A stretch of 64,000 nucleotides of DNA, taken from contig CAJIYN010000002.1 in NCBI GenBank assembly GCA_905181645.1, positions 1-64,000 of the forward strand, written 5' to 3'. Origin of the DNA: an uncultured SAR86 cluster bacterium. Lineage in GTDB: Bacteria; Pseudomonadota; Gammaproteobacteria; Magnimaribacterales; D2472. The notes below the pieces were generated by a model. It had not been told where the DNA came from, searched no databases, and saw only the letters and a list, made by a program, of their open reading frames with translations. Made by a program: the position numbers and the translations under genes. Within the stretch, counting starts at the first letter, position 1. Each line of letters begins with the position of its first letter. This document shows, one piece after another, positions 17,319 through 28,547 of this stretch.

Positions 17319-18669
17319 TGGAAACTGTATACGAAGAATCTGATATTCCAAAAGGGTCGTCTGGTGTTTGGAGTTTAGCTTGGCCAACAATAATCACTAA
17401 TCTTTTATTTGCATCATCCTCAATCATTGCTATTAAAGTTGTTGGTGGCCTCGGTCAAGATGCTGTTGCTGCAACTATTACAGGTCAGAGAATTAGTTTC
17501 ATTCTTCAAGCAATTCTTATGGGTCTTTTGTCTGGAACAACAGCGCTCATGGCAAGACACTGGGGAGCAAAAGAGCCCAAAGAAAGTAGCCAGTATTTAT
17601 CTCAAACTATTCAATTAACACTAGCTTTTAGTATAGTTTTTTCAATATTGCTTTGGTTGTATGCAGAACCCTTCGTTGCTTTTCTTGGTCTAAAAGGTGA
17701 TGCCCTATCAATGTCAGTTATATATTTAAAATACTTATGCCCATTTCTACCTCTTTTAGCAATAGGCTTATCAATTACAACCGGCTTCAGGTCTATAGGT
17801 GACGTCAAGACTCCATTAATAATTTCAGTCATTATGAATATTATTGGTGTTAGTTCTATGATTGTTCTAACACATGGATACCTTGGTTTTAATAATTATG
17901 GTGTATATGGTGCGTATTCTAATAATGGAATATAATCAGGAATATAATAATGTAAAAATGGAGATCTAATCTTGTAAAAACCAAGTACTCACCTTTGTTT
18001 GTAATTGATATCTCAAGAATAAAAAATATATTTGAAGTTGGTTTACCAGCTGCATTAGAACAAGCAGTTTTTCAGTTAGGTATTAATGCTTTTCTTATAA
18101 TCGTAGCTCAATACGGAACGACAGCCTACGCTGCATATGGAATAGGGATACAAATATTAGCTTTTTCTTTTGTTATTGGATTTGGCTTCTCAATGGCTGG
18201 AGCAAGTCTGGTAGGTCAGCATATGGGGGCTGAGGATAATTTTCAAGCCAAGAGGTCAGCTTGGAGTGGAATGAGGCTATCCATAGCATTTATGACAATC
18301 TTTGGCGCATTTATTGTCCTATTTGCTGAACAAATCGTTGGTTTTTTAATTAATGATGCTGAGGTTATAAGATTAACTGTAATTTTTATATGGATTATGG
18401 GTTCACTTCAACCGCTAATGGCAATAGAATTTTCTTTAGGAGGGGCTCTTAGGGGCGCAGGTGATACTAAATCACCTTTACTTATAACATTAACTTGTTT
18501 GCTGCTAATACGTGTCTTACTAGCTATGATTGTCTTATATTTAAATATGGGAGTTGAATGGATATTTGCAACTTTAATCGCAGACTATTCAGTTAAAGCC
18601 TTTTTATATATAAAAACCTTTAGATCTGAAAAGTGGATGAATTCTCTGGATATTAAGGCAGGTCCTTAG
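17318..18669 (+). CDS. MATE family efflux transporter, broken in the middle
   Basis: NorM/DinF-type multidrug and toxin extrusion protein. N half (17318-17935): WSLAWPTIITNLLF, GRISF-like TGQRISF, LMARHWGA. C half (17995-18669): VGLPAALEQAVFQLG, ASLVGQHMGA, LGGALRGAGDTKSPL. The two repeats of six helices are both present. About 60-90 bases at 17910-17990 are full of stops in all frames and lose the central loop; probably sequencing error. Uses an Na+ or H+ gradient to export compounds. Confidence 0.85.
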
Positions 18670-20019
18670 AAAGATTATCTAAGGCCTTACTTATTCTAGA
18701 CCAAAGCTTCTTCTCATCAGCTCCAGCATCTTTTGCAGGTAAACTAGAATAAAAGTCTACTAGCAATTTCTCGATGGCTAGTTTGTTATTACTGTGCCTT
18801 CAACAATATTATCAACTTTAATCCAATCACCATTTTTAAATCTTTTTTCAAGCAATATAAGAATTCCAGAAATTAAATATTTTTCTAATTGTTTATCTAA
18901 TTTATTCCATTCTTCATTGTCTTTTTCTTGTTGTGTTTTAGGATCATCTTTTCGTTTAATGCCTTTACACTTTTCTCTTATCTCTTTAAACTGATCTGGT
19001 AATTCTAAATTTTTATAACGAGAACACATTTTTAACATTTCTAATTGTTTAAGATTAACAAGCAATGCTGCTGCTGATCTTAATTCCGAAGGACTTTTTG
19101 TTTTATTTTTTATTTCTTCAGTTAATAATTTTAACGCTTCCAAGTCTTTTTCAACATCTTCTTTTTTTGCATTGAAAAATCTATCAGCTGATTTATTAAA
19201 TTTATCCCATAACTTATTATCATTTTTTCTGCCAGCTGAGCCAGCTAATTTCCATTGCTGCTTGAGATCATTAAATTTCTTTATACAAGTATCGTTATCT
19301 TCATCACTAATTAGATCAACTTTTGCAATTAATGATTCTTTTGCTTTAATAACAACATTTTCTTGTCGTTCAATTTCTTTAGAAATAGGTTTCTTAGCTT
19401 CATAGTAGTCGTCTCTAAGCTTTTTCAAATCCTTATCTAAGACAGGGGCAAATTCCTTCCATTGATTAAAAATAGTATTAATGAAATTAATTAAACTTCT
19501 GGCATCAGTCCACTTACCAGAATTATCTTCAACATACTGGTTCATTTTAGTTATTAATATTCTTCTCTGAACTGCGTTATGAATTTTTTTCTCTTTTAGC
19601 TCATCAAAAAACTCTTTACATGGCTCCCATGCTTTATTGGTTAATTCATTAAAAGCTTGCCATTGCTCTCTACCCGCAGGTCTACTTGAAAGGTCCAAGA
19701 GTTGCCATTTTGCCTGCAAGTCATGAATAATATTAGCTTGCTTTTTAGGAGTATCTGAAGGATTCTCGACAATATTTTTTATAGCATCAATGAGCTCATT
19801 CCTCTTAGGATTAGCTGCAAATGATGAAACATCATCGTAATATCTAGATTGTGCTAGAGCAGCATTAAACTTATGACGTAATTTATTAGGAATTTTTCCA
19901 GATTTTCTAATCTGATTATTAACATCTCTTACGATCTTTTGGGCTTTTTTAATAGCACCGTCAGAAAAAAGCTTTTCTGCCTGATCTAAATCTTTAAATA
20001 AATCTTTACTAGTTTCCAC
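18653..20019 (-). CDS. DUF349 helical-repeat protein
   Basis: Long, highly charged helical protein with repeated W-x-L/W-K units (LQAKWQLLD, REQWQAFNEL, FNQWKEFAPVL, LKQQWKLAGSAGR, LWDKFNKSADRF), the mark of DUF349. The open frame ends at 18778; one base correction restores a further ~40 codons (LAIEKLLVDFYSSLPAKDA ... KALDNLSKDLP) to TAA at 18653, overlapping the MATE gene end by 17 bp on the other strand. Function unknown, though DUF349 genes occur in most proteobacteria. Divergent from trpS, 30 bp apart. Confidence 0.8.
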
Positions 20020-20049
20020 ATTAACCCTTATGAAGTTTATAATTAAAAA

Positions 20050-21041
20050 ATGAAAAAACGAATTCTAACAGGAATTACGACAACTGGTACTCCTCATGTA
20101 GGAAATTATTTAGGAGCAATAAAGCCAAGTCTTCGTTTAGCTAAGGAAAGTGAAGAGTCCTTCTTCTTTTTAGCTGATTACCACGCCCTAATTAAAACAA
20201 CTGATTCTCAAAGCATCAGAGCATCCGTTAATGATATTGCTTTGGCATGGCTTTCATCTGGCTTAGATACCAATACATCATTTTTCTATAGACAGTCTGA
20301 TATTAAGGAAATTACAGAACTCAACTGGATACTAACTTGTATAACAGCAAAGGGTTTAATGAATCGAGCCCATGCATATAAAGCAGCCACTGCGGAAAAT
20401 AAAACTGATGAGGATAAAGGAATAAATATGGGTTTATTTTCATATCCAATTTTAATGGCTACAGATATCTTAATTTTTAACTCAACGCATGTCCCCGTTG
20501 GAAAAGATCAATTACAGCATCTTGAAATTACGCGAGATGTGTCTAATACTAAATCATCTTTATAAAAAGATTTTTAATATACCTGAAGCGATAATTCAGG
20601 ATGATGGAAATTTCTGTTCCAGGGATAGATGGTAGAAAGATGAGTAAGTCATACAATAATATTATCCCTCTTTTGTCAGATGAAAAAACCTTAAAGAAAT
20701 CAATTGCAAAAATTGTGACAAATTCATTAGAGCCGGGCGTTCCTAAAGATCCAAATGGATGTAATGTTTTCAATCTATATTCTCATTTTTCAACTACTGA
20801 AGAGCAATCTCAGTTTAAAAGTGAATACCTTGATGGAATATCATGGGGCGATGCTAAAAATAAATTATTTACTAAGATTAATGAAGAATTAAGCCCAATA
20901 AGAGAGACATTTAATAAATTAGAGCAAGATAAGAATCTTGTTAACGATTTGCTTGATGCTGGTGCTGCAAAGGTTAAACCTTTCGCTTCAGATATGCTTG
21001 GTGAAGTCAGGGAGCTCGTTGGTATTTCAAAGCTTGGCTAA
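20050..21041 (+). CDS. trpS: Tryptophanyl-tRNA synthetase, two indels
   Basis: Class I synthetase. HIGH-type motif [12 protein letters not shown] near the N-terminus, ADYHALI, FYRQSD, then [13 protein letters not shown] missing base near 20553 and an extra base near 20612 break the frame, after which [13 protein letters not shown] gives the KMSKS loop and the anticodon-binding C-terminus continues to 21041. Charges tRNA-Trp. The two indels nearly cancel and no residues are lost, so this is very likely base error in a functional gene. Confidence 0.95.
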
Positions 21042-21573
21042 AATAATACCGCTCAAAGCAGCAAGATCTCATCTTGATAATATTCAAAGTATAAAAGTTA
21101 GATTAAGCAATCATGCAACTTTTGTGTCTCTTCAATGGGATATTATCGATAAATCTAATTTAGATTGGAGTAATTTATTTTCAATTATTACCTCACATAA
21201 TGAATATAACTTCATTCATTTAAATCATAACTCTTTTTCATTGAATGGATTTCATGGCCCCTATAATATAAATAATGCCAATCATAAACATTTTGATTTG
21301 ATAGACTCAGAATTTTTTTACTCATCCTTGAACGGCATTCTGGCTAAAGATCATTGGCTTCAACCTCCTATGGATAATAGTAAAGTCTCAATCTTATTGC
21401 ATAGAGCCAATGATCTAAGTAAAAGTTCATCTCAAATTTATATGCTTAATTCAAGTTTCAATAAACCTACTAAACCTTATGATCATGAGTGGAGCCATAC
21501 CTTTATTGAATATTATGAATATTTTGTAATTACTCCAAACAAGGTATTTGTGTGGAGTCTGGTTTATGAATAG
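21034..21573 (+). CDS. Hypothetical protein, about 180 aa
   Basis: The frame is open from within trpS; the probable start is TTG 21034, overlapping the trpS stop. Contains SFSLNGFHGPYN, HWLQPPMDNSKVSILLHRAND and HEWSHTFIEYYEYF. No signal peptide or helix. I do not recognise a family. It overlaps the next transporter gene by 8 bases, so it sits in an operon with it. Confidence 0.6.
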   Translation: MAKIIPLKAARSHLDNIQSIKVRLSNHATFVSLQWDIIDKSNLDWSNLFSIITSHNEYNFIHLNHNSFSLNGFHGPYNINNANHKHFDLIDSEFFYSSLNGILAKDHWLQPPMDNSKVSILLHRANDLSKSSSQIYMLNSSFNKPTKPYDHEWSHTFIEYYEYFVITPNKVFVWSLVYE

Positions 21574-22750
21574 TGGTGGCTTTTGGTTAAAATTTGGACT
21601 TTTTACAGTTGGCCTAGGTCAATCATTTGTATTTGTATTAGTGCCTCCATTAGCTAGAGATTTAGGTCTTTCTGAAGTTCAGACTTCTACAATCTTTGCA
21701 ATTTCGGCTGTAGCTTGGGCTTTAACAAGTGCAGGCTGGGGCAGGGCAAGCGACATCTATGGAAGAAGGAATATAGCTATTCTTGGTCTTGTGGGCTATG
21801 CGATATCAATGATTGCACTTATTACCCCATTATTTTTAGTTGAAAGGAATGTGTTAGACGTAATTTATTTATTTCCTTTATTGATTTTCGGCCGTCTTAT
21901 AAATGGAATTATTGGGTCAGCAACTAGGCCTGCTTCTTTTGCTTATGTTGCTGATACAAGCTCAAGAGAAGAAAGAACATTAGAATTTGCAAGAATGGAA
22001 TCAAGCTTTTTAGTTGGAACTGTTATGGGCCCATTAATTGGCGGCATGTTATTTTTAATTACTAAAGAGACTCCATTTTATTTATTTAGTGCTTTAGCAT
22101 TAGTAGGTTCAATTGGAATATATTTCAACTTAGAACAACATGAAATCAAACCAAGAGACCCAGAAGTATCAAAGATATCCTATTCATCTAATAACGTTTG
22201 GCCATTCTTATTTTTAGCATCATTGACAAGTTTATGCCAAGCCTCATTACTTCAATCTATGGGTTTCTTTGTAACTGATACCTTTTCTTCACTTGATGAC
22301 ATACCCATTTTAATTAGTATCTCCTTTGCTCTCATATCAATTTCAGCAATTGTTAGTCAATATTTATTTACAGATTTAATAGCTTTAAATAATTATAAAT
22401 TACTAATATGCGGTTCTTTATTAATGGCTATATCTTATTATGCTATGAGCTATGCTGACACTATCGCAACTTATTATTTAACATTGATATTTAATGGTTT
22501 TGGTATTGGGATGATGAGACCTGCGACAGCATCAAGCTTATCTCTTAGTCAATTATCTGAAAATCAAGGCTCTGCAGCTGGTTATCTTGGATCAGTTATG
22601 CCGATAGGTCATATGATGGTGCCTTTAGTAGCTATGCCAATATATGCAATTCAGCCAAATTTTCTTTACGTATTTAGTGCAGGATTATGTATTCTTATAC
22701 TTTTCTTTATAATAGTTCATCCAATCTTTAAGGAAAATTTAATTGATTAA
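21566..22750 (+). CDS. MFS transporter (drug:H+ antiporter type)
   Basis: About 394 aa, twelve hydrophobic segments, intact. The loop 2-3 signature GRASDIYGRRNIAILG matches the MFS GxxxDRxGRR motif, with the second-half equivalent GYLGSVMPIG. An MFS_1 (TetA/Bcr-like) exporter is likely; substrate unknown. ATG 21566 overlaps the end of the upstream gene; hemH starts inside its end. Confidence 0.85.
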   Translation: MNSGGFWLKFGLFTVGLGQSFVFVLVPPLARDLGLSEVQTSTIFAISAVAWALTSAGWGRASDIYGRRNIAILGLVGYAISMIALITPLFLVERNVLDVIYLFPLLIFGRLINGIIGSATRPASFAYVADTSSREERTLEFARMESSFLVGTVMGPLIGGMLFLITKETPFYLFSALALVGSIGIYFNLEQHEIKPRDPEVSKISYSSNNVWPFLFLASLTSLCQASLLQSMGFFVTDTFSSLDDIPILISISFALISISAIVSQYLFTDLIALNNYKLLICGSLLMAISYYAMSYADTIATYYLTLIFNGFGIGMMRPATASSLSLSQLSENQGSAAGYLGSVMPIGHMMVPLVAMPIYAIQPNFLYVFSAGLCILILFFIIVHPIFKENLID

Positions 22751-23762
22751 AACGAAAGCATTATTATTGGTAAATCTAGGCACGCCAGATACTCCATCTT
22801 ATTGGAGTGTTTATAAATTTTTAAATCAATCTCTAAAAAAATTTGTTATTGATATTCCTGCTTTTTTTAGATTTATTCTTGTTAACTTTATAATTTGTCC
22901 ATTAAGGTCTTTTTCATCCTCAAAGATATATAGAAAATTATGGAATCCAACTACAGGGTCTCCGTTACTTCACAATACTAAGAAATTAAGTGAAAAAATA
23001 GAAAATTTATTACCTGATTTTGATGTAGCTTACGCAATGCGATATCAAAAGCCCTCAATTGAAGAAAATTTAAATAAGCTTTTAGCAAATAATCCTGATG
23101 AGTTAATAATATTACCTTTATTTCCACATTACGCAGCATCAACAACTGGCTCAGTCTTTGCTGAGATTTCTAGAGTACTCAATAAAAGGTGGTCAGTACC
23201 TAAAGTTAAATTTATTAATCAATTTTACGATGATGAAGCTTTTCTAGATGCTTGGATAGATCAAGCGCAATCTTTTGATATTAAAAGTTACGACAAGATT
23301 ATCTTTAGTTATCATGGCCTTCCTTTAAGCCATGTAGATAAAATTTATCCTGATTCCTTATGTTCAGATAATGATTGTGAATCAGGAATCACAGAAGAAA
23401 ATAAATTCTGTTATAAAGCTACAACCTATGAAACTACTAAGCTATTAGCAAACAGATTGGGTATAGAGTCAACTGAGTTTATTGTCTCTTATCAATCTAG
23501 ACTTACTAAAAACTGGCTTGAGCCCTTTAGTGATGAGGTTTTAAAAGAACTTGCTTTATCTGGTTCTAAAAATGTATTAGTTTTTTCACCGGCTTTTACA
23601 GCAGACTGTCTTGAAACAATTATCGAGATAGGTGATGAGTACAAAGAACTATTTATAGAAGCTGGTGGTAAGAATCTTGACTTCGTTCCATCACTTAATT
23701 ATTCAGATAAATGGGCAAATGCTATTATTAAAATTATAAATAAAGAGGATAAAAATGTTTAA
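22743..23762 (+). CDS. hemH: Ferrochelatase
   Basis: 339 aa, intact; final step of haem synthesis, inserting Fe(II) into protoporphyrin IX at the membrane. Motifs: LLVNLGTPDTPS, LWNPTTGSPLL, PLFPHYAASTTGS, the catalytic His in FSYHGLPLSHVD and the Glu-rich AFTADCLETIIEI. Several cysteines (LCSDNDC, FCYKAT) occur where some bacterial enzymes carry a cluster or disulfide. Start is TTG 22743 overlapping the MFS stop; ATG of the next gene overlaps its end. Confidence 0.95.
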   Translation: MIKTKALLLVNLGTPDTPSYWSVYKFLNQSLKKFVIDIPAFFRFILVNFIICPLRSFSSSKIYRKLWNPTTGSPLLHNTKKLSEKIENLLPDFDVAYAMRYQKPSIEENLNKLLANNPDELIILPLFPHYAASTTGSVFAEISRVLNKRWSVPKVKFINQFYDDEAFLDAWIDQAQSFDIKSYDKIIFSYHGLPLSHVDKIYPDSLCSDNDCESGITEENKFCYKATTYETTKLLANRLGIESTEFIVSYQSRLTKNWLEPFSDEVLKELALSGSKNVLVFSPAFTADCLETIIEIGDEYKELFIEAGGKNLDFVPSLNYSDKWANAIIKIINKEDKNV

Positions 23763-24623
23763 AGACGACTTATTAAAAGATAAAAGAATTCTTGTAACTG
23801 GAGGCGGAACTGGCCTTGGTAAAGAAATGGCAACTCATTTTGCAAAGCATGGTGCTGAAATATTTATATGCGGCAGAAGAGAAAATGTTCTTGAAGAAAC
23901 AGCTAATGAACTCACTAAAGAATATGGATCCAAGGTACATTTTTCAACCCTAGATATTAGAGACTCTAAAGATGTCGATAGTTATATCCAAAGTATATTT
24001 GATTGACGGTCCGCTTGATGGTCTTGTTAATAATGCCGCAGGCAATTTTATCTCTCCAACTAAAGATCTTTCCCATAAAGGCTTTGACGCTATTGCAAAT
24101 ATTGTTTTTCATGGAACTTTTTACATGACTCAATCGGTAGGCAAGAGATGGATTGAATCAAATCATAAGGGATCAATTATCTCTATTCTGGCAACTTGGG
24201 TCTGGACTGGTTCCCCTTATGTTGTTCCCTCAGCAATGTCAAAATCTGGCCTTAATGCAATGACTCAATCTTTGGCGGCTGAATGGGGCAAGTACGGAAT
24301 AAGAGTTAATGCAATTGCGCCTGGTCCATTCCCTACAAAAGGGGCCTGGGAGAGATTAAATCCTAATGGAGAAGATGGAAGCGTAATGGGAGATCATCCA
24401 ATGGGAAGGGTTGGAGAAATGCAGCGAGTTGCAGAATCTAGCAACTTTCTTGATGGCTGATGGTTGTGAGTACTTAACTGGACAAACTATAGCAATCGAT
24501 GGAGCTCAGTATCTGACTGGGGGCGGAACTTTTTCAAACCTCTCAAAATTGTCTGAGGATGATTGGGAACAAATGAGAAACATGATAAGGTCAAGTAATA
24601 ACAAAGATAAAGCTGATAGATAA
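23755..24623 (+). CDS. SDR oxidoreductase, 2,4-dienoyl-CoA reductase-like, two frameshifts
   Basis: NADP-binding TGGGTGLGK at the N-terminus, then DGLVNNAAGNF, SIISILATW, the catalytic stretch with SAMSKSGLNAM, and WGKYGIRVNAIAPGP. The place of the usual Tyr in YxxxK is PSAMSK, as in dienoyl-CoA reductases. Frame shifts lie near 23995 and 24430; the C-terminus (24411-24623) has LTGQTIAIDGAQYLTGG. Likely works in unsaturated fatty-acid beta-oxidation. Overlaps hemH by 8 bp. Confidence 0.85.
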
Positions 24624-24637
24624 AAGCAGGATACATT

Positions 24638-26068
24638 ATGGAAAATACATACGAAACAATGAATGGCATTTTAAGTGCTCAGAAAAAACATTTCATAAAA
24701 GAGGGAGCTCCTTCTATTGATCTTAGAGTAGATAGACTTAATAGACTAAAAGCTTTAATTATGGATAACAGATATGACTTTGTTGAAGCCTTGAATTCCG
24801 ACTATGGAAACAGATCAAAAAATGCCTCGTTAATGACAGATGCGTACACAATAGTTCCTGAGATAGATAATGCTATTAAAAATATTAAAAAATGGACTAA
24901 GGTAGACAAGAGATCATCTAATTTTCCAATGGGTCTCCTTGGAGCTAAGTCTTATGTAAGTTATGAGCCTCTTGGAACTGTGGGAATGATTTCTCCATGG
25001 AACTTTCCAGTAAATCTTGGTTTTGGTCCACTTGCAGCTATTTTTGCTGCTGGCAATCAGGTTATGCATAAGCCTAGTGAACTATCACCTCTTTCAGCAG
25101 CTTTAATGAAAGATTTATGTGACAAGGCTTTTGATGAAACAGAGTTTGCAACATTTTTAGGTGGCCCTGAGGTTGGATCATCATTCACTAAATTACACTT
25201 TGATCATTTGTTATATACAGGCAGTGGAGAGGTTGCTAAACATGTCATGCAATCTGCTGCTCAAAACTTAGTACCAGTTACACTTGAGCTGGGTGGTAAA
25301 TCCCCAGTTGTTATAGGAAATAGCGCTGATATGAAGGTGTCTGCAAAAAGAATTATGTTTGGAAAGACTATGAATGCAGGACAGATATGCCTAGCTCCAG
25401 ATTATGTTTTGGTTCATAAACATAAAAAAGATGAATTCATCTCTGAAGTAGAAAATACTGTAAAGGAATTCTATCCTTCAATTAAAGATAATGAAGACTA
25501 CACATCCATAATTAATGAAAGACATTTCGATAGAATTAATTCACTTATTACTGACGCAAAAGAAAAGGGTGCTCATATCAATCAGATAAATCCATCAAAT
25601 GAAGATTTCAGTCAGCAAGAGTTTTATAAGATTCCGCCAACAGTTATTACTAATACCACCGAAGATATGAATGTTATGCATGAAGAGATATTTGGACCAG
25701 TTCTACCTGTAGTTACCTACGAAAATATTAATGAAGCCTTAGCTCTAATTAACTCTAAGGATAGACCTCTTGGTTTATATTACTTCGGTTCTAATAAAGA
25801 TGAAGAAGCTAATATTTTAAATAACACCTCTTCAGGTGGCGTTACTATTAATAATGTAGTTGGTCATATTCAACAGAAAGATCTTCCTTTTGGAGGAGTA
25901 GGGCCATCAGGTATTGGAAGATATCATTCTTATGATGGGTTTAAAAATTTCTCTAATCAAAGGGCTGTTTTTAAAGATATTGGTTTTAAATTTGATAAAC
26001 TCTTTGAAGCTATTAGACCTCCATATAAAGGAAGCATTGAAAAAGTATTAAAGTCACTACTAAAATAA
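24638..26068 (+). CDS. Aldehyde dehydrogenase, coniferyl/fatty-aldehyde type
   Basis: 476 aa, intact. NAD-binding core YEPLGTVGMISPWNFP, TGSGEVAKHVM, the catalytic Glu in LELGGKSPVV and the catalytic Cys in MNAGQICLAPDY; C-terminal GVGPSGIGRYHSYDGF. The sequence resembles coniferyl aldehyde and long-chain aldehyde dehydrogenases (class 3-like, with a hydrophobic tail). Starts 14 bp after the SDR, so they probably share an operon. Confidence 0.92.
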   Translation: MENTYETMNGILSAQKKHFIKEGAPSIDLRVDRLNRLKALIMDNRYDFVEALNSDYGNRSKNASLMTDAYTIVPEIDNAIKNIKKWTKVDKRSSNFPMGLLGAKSYVSYEPLGTVGMISPWNFPVNLGFGPLAAIFAAGNQVMHKPSELSPLSAALMKDLCDKAFDETEFATFLGGPEVGSSFTKLHFDHLLYTGSGEVAKHVMQSAAQNLVPVTLELGGKSPVVIGNSADMKVSAKRIMFGKTMNAGQICLAPDYVLVHKHKKDEFISEVENTVKEFYPSIKDNEDYTSIINERHFDRINSLITDAKEKGAHINQINPSNEDFSQQEFYKIPPTVITNTTEDMNVMHEEIFGPVLPVVTYENINEALALINSKDRPLGLYYFGSNKDEEANILNNTSSGGVTINNVVGHIQQKDLPFGGVGPSGIGRYHSYDGFKNFSNQRAVFKDIGFKFDKLFEAIRPPYKGSIEKVLKSLLK

Positions 26069-26071
26069 ATT

Positions 26072-27276
26072 ATGGTTAGTTTACCCATACGCCTGGGTTA
26101 CAAGTATTTTCGATCCAAGAAAGGTGGATTAATTTCTTTGACATCCGGTATTGCGATTGCCGCTCTTGCTATCGCTGTTTCTGCATTAATTATAGTTACA
26201 TCTGTAATGAATGGTCTTGAAAAAGAACTGCAAGATAGAATCTTGGGAGTTGTACCTCACGTTTTAATTCATTCAGATAAACCAATAAACGATTATGAGA
26301 ATTTAGTAGATAAATTAGAAAATGAGGGTATCCAATTCAATCAAGCCAAGGGCTGGTTAAATATTACTCCAGAAGGAAGAGGAATCATGCTAACTGGTAT
26401 AGATTCATCTAAAGAACAAGATATGTCTATATTGCCTGATTTTATAATTGCTGGATCACTCGATAGTATTAATAATGGAAACAATATTGTTATTGGTAAC
26501 TGGCTTGCCTCGTTCCTTGGAGTTTCATTAGGTGACACAATAACAATAACAACAACAAACATAAGAACAACATTAATAGGATCATTCCCTCGCTCAATTA
26601 ACTTAACTGTTTCAGGAATATTTGAGCTTAAGGCAGAATTAGATCAGTCATTAGTTATTACATCCCATCAATTAGCTCAAATCATAGATAATAAAAAGGA
26701 TGCTACTCAAAGTATTAGAGTAAAAGTTAATGATCTTTTTGAAGCTCAAGCAATTGCTAACGAACTTTCGTTTAATTTAACAAGTGAGAAGCAGTATTTT
26801 GTAGGCTCTAGCTGGAAAAGAACACATGGAACTTTATTTAGAGCTGTTCAAATGGAGAAATTAATAACTAGCCTACTTCTATTTCTAATAGTAATAGTTG
26901 CTTCTTTTATTATTTTATCAACTGTCATAATGACCGTGATAATCAAGGAATGATTTTAGGAAACAGTGCTTATATTTTTAGATTAAATGGTTCTGATATT
27001 TATTTTTCAAATGGACTTATTGAAGGTAAGAATGTTCAAGCTGTTCACGTTGATATTAAGTTTGTTAATGCAAATAATCTTGTAGCTTTTATTGAGTCCA
27101 TTCTTCAAAGAAATTTACTTGATCAGTATTTTATTAATTACTTTCCATACAGTATCGATGTTGGTCAAATATTATTTATTTGTGGAGTATCTTTTGCCTT
27201 AAGCATTCTTGCTACGCTAGTGCCTGCATTTAAAGTTTCAAAATTAGATCCTAGTGAGATTCTAAGATATGAATAA
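26072..27276 (+). CDS. lolC: Lipoprotein-releasing permease LolC/LolE, frameshifted
   Basis: Membrane subunit of LolCDE, which moves outer-membrane lipoproteins to LolA. N-terminal helix and the Lol signature SVMNGLEKELQDRILGVVPHV, a long periplasmic domain, TM2 (LLLFLIVIVASFIILSTVIM). The frame stops at 26951 and restarts at 26950; FIESILQRNLLDQYFINYFP and TM4 with [17 protein letters not shown] close it. The stretch 26945-27065 does not look like LolC and no third helix is visible there. C or E cannot be told from one gene. Confidence 0.85.
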
Positions 27277-27941
27277 TATTAACTGTAAAAATATATATAT
27301 GGCTGTTAAAAACTCATCATTTATGAAAGCTGTATTTGATAAGGTTCATATAAATTTAAACAAGGGTGACAAAATTGCTATTATTTCTAAAAACTCTAGA
27401 GCAATTAGCGCTTTTTATCAAATTATAACAGATAACGAGAAAGCAGACGCAGGGAAGTTTTCTTGGGGATATAGATTTACAAGCTATTAGCTCTATAGAG
27501 CAATCAAAAGTTAGACTAAACTCATTCGGTTTTGTTTACCAATTTCATCATCTCCTAGAAGATTTAAATGTTTTTGAAAATGTTCTTATTCCACAACAAC
27601 TCAAATATGCAAATAATTCACATGAGTCTGTTATAAAAGTTACTGACATATTGGATCAATTAGGTCTAAGTTCACGTTCTAAGCACTTACCATGGAAGCT
27701 ATCAGGCGGGGAAAAGCAAAGAGTCGCAATAGCAAGAGCGATAATAAACAATCCGCATTTTTTATTTCTTGATGAGCCAACAGGTAATTTAGATGATGAA
27801 AACTCTGCTTTGGTCCAAAATTCTAATGATTGCCCCATTCGTGATAAAATAGCCTTAATTTTATCTACCCACGATACTAATTTTGCGAATAAAATGAATA
27901 CAATATATAACATCAATAATAGAAATATTAAAGAGGTTTAA
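27269..27941 (+). CDS. lolD: Lipoprotein-releasing ATPase LolD, frameshifted, Walker A altered
   Basis: ATP-binding subunit of LolCDE. After a shift near 27466 the product has [20 protein letters not shown] (Q loop), [14 protein letters not shown] (signature), [12 protein letters not shown] (Walker B) and LSTHD (H loop). The P-loop, expected as GxxGxGKST, reads [10 protein letters not shown], so Gly and Lys are missing. Either a local error patch or a dead enzyme; the rest is well conserved. Overlaps lolC by 8 bp and is followed directly by exbB. Confidence 0.88.
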
Positions 27942-28542
27942 ATGAGCGAGTTAATTTCATCAGGCGGTGTCTTCATGTATCCACTTCTGATTTGCTCAGT
28001 TTTAATATTTGCTATTAGCATAGAAAGATTTTGGTTTCTCCAAGAGCGTTTAGTCTCACCTATAGGACTAAGATCCCAAGTAACTAATTTATTAAATCGT
28101 TCAAAGCTTGATGATAACTCAAAAACAAAACATTTCAGATATTTCGGCTTTAGGCTTGCTACTAATGACCGCATATAAATATAAAGATCTTAATAGGGAA
28201 GGTCTGGAATCTAAATTAAATGAAACAGGATCAGAAGTTAAATTTGTTCTTGAGAGAAATCTTACAATGCTAGGAACTATAGCAACCATAAGCCCATTAT
28301 TGGGACTCCTTGGAACCGTGGTTGGCATGATAGTAGCTTTTACAGGTCTCACAGCAACTGGTGGCGCGGATTCAGACGTTCTGGCTCTTGGAATATCTCA
28401 GGCATTGATTACTACTGCATTTGGTTTATCTATAGCAGTTCCAGGTTTAGTGTTGCATAAATATTTCGAACAAAGAATAAGTCACTTATTATTAATTCTT
28501 CAATCAGAAACTTCTGAGTTTATAGATTTTATTAACAAATAA
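27942..28542 (+). CDS. exbB: MotA/TolQ/ExbB proton channel protein, one frameshift
   Basis: N-terminal helix FMYPLLICSVLIFAISIER as in ExbB, then a shift near 28115. The second part has FVLERNLTMLGTIATISPLLGLLGTVVGMI and GISQALITTAFGLSIAVP, the two helices that form the proton path. With ExbD it energises TonB-type or envelope transport. Starts immediately after the lolD stop (TAAATG). Confidence 0.9.
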
Positions 28543-28547
28543 TTTTA

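Noticed and set aside
20938-21033. Long N-terminal extension of the hypothetical gene after trpS
   Set aside because: These codons overlap the conserved TrpS C-terminus in another frame; TTG 21034 is the sensible start.
24487-24669. 60-residue minus-strand ORF
   Set aside because: Antisense to the SDR C-terminus and aldehyde dehydrogenase start; no similarity of its own.
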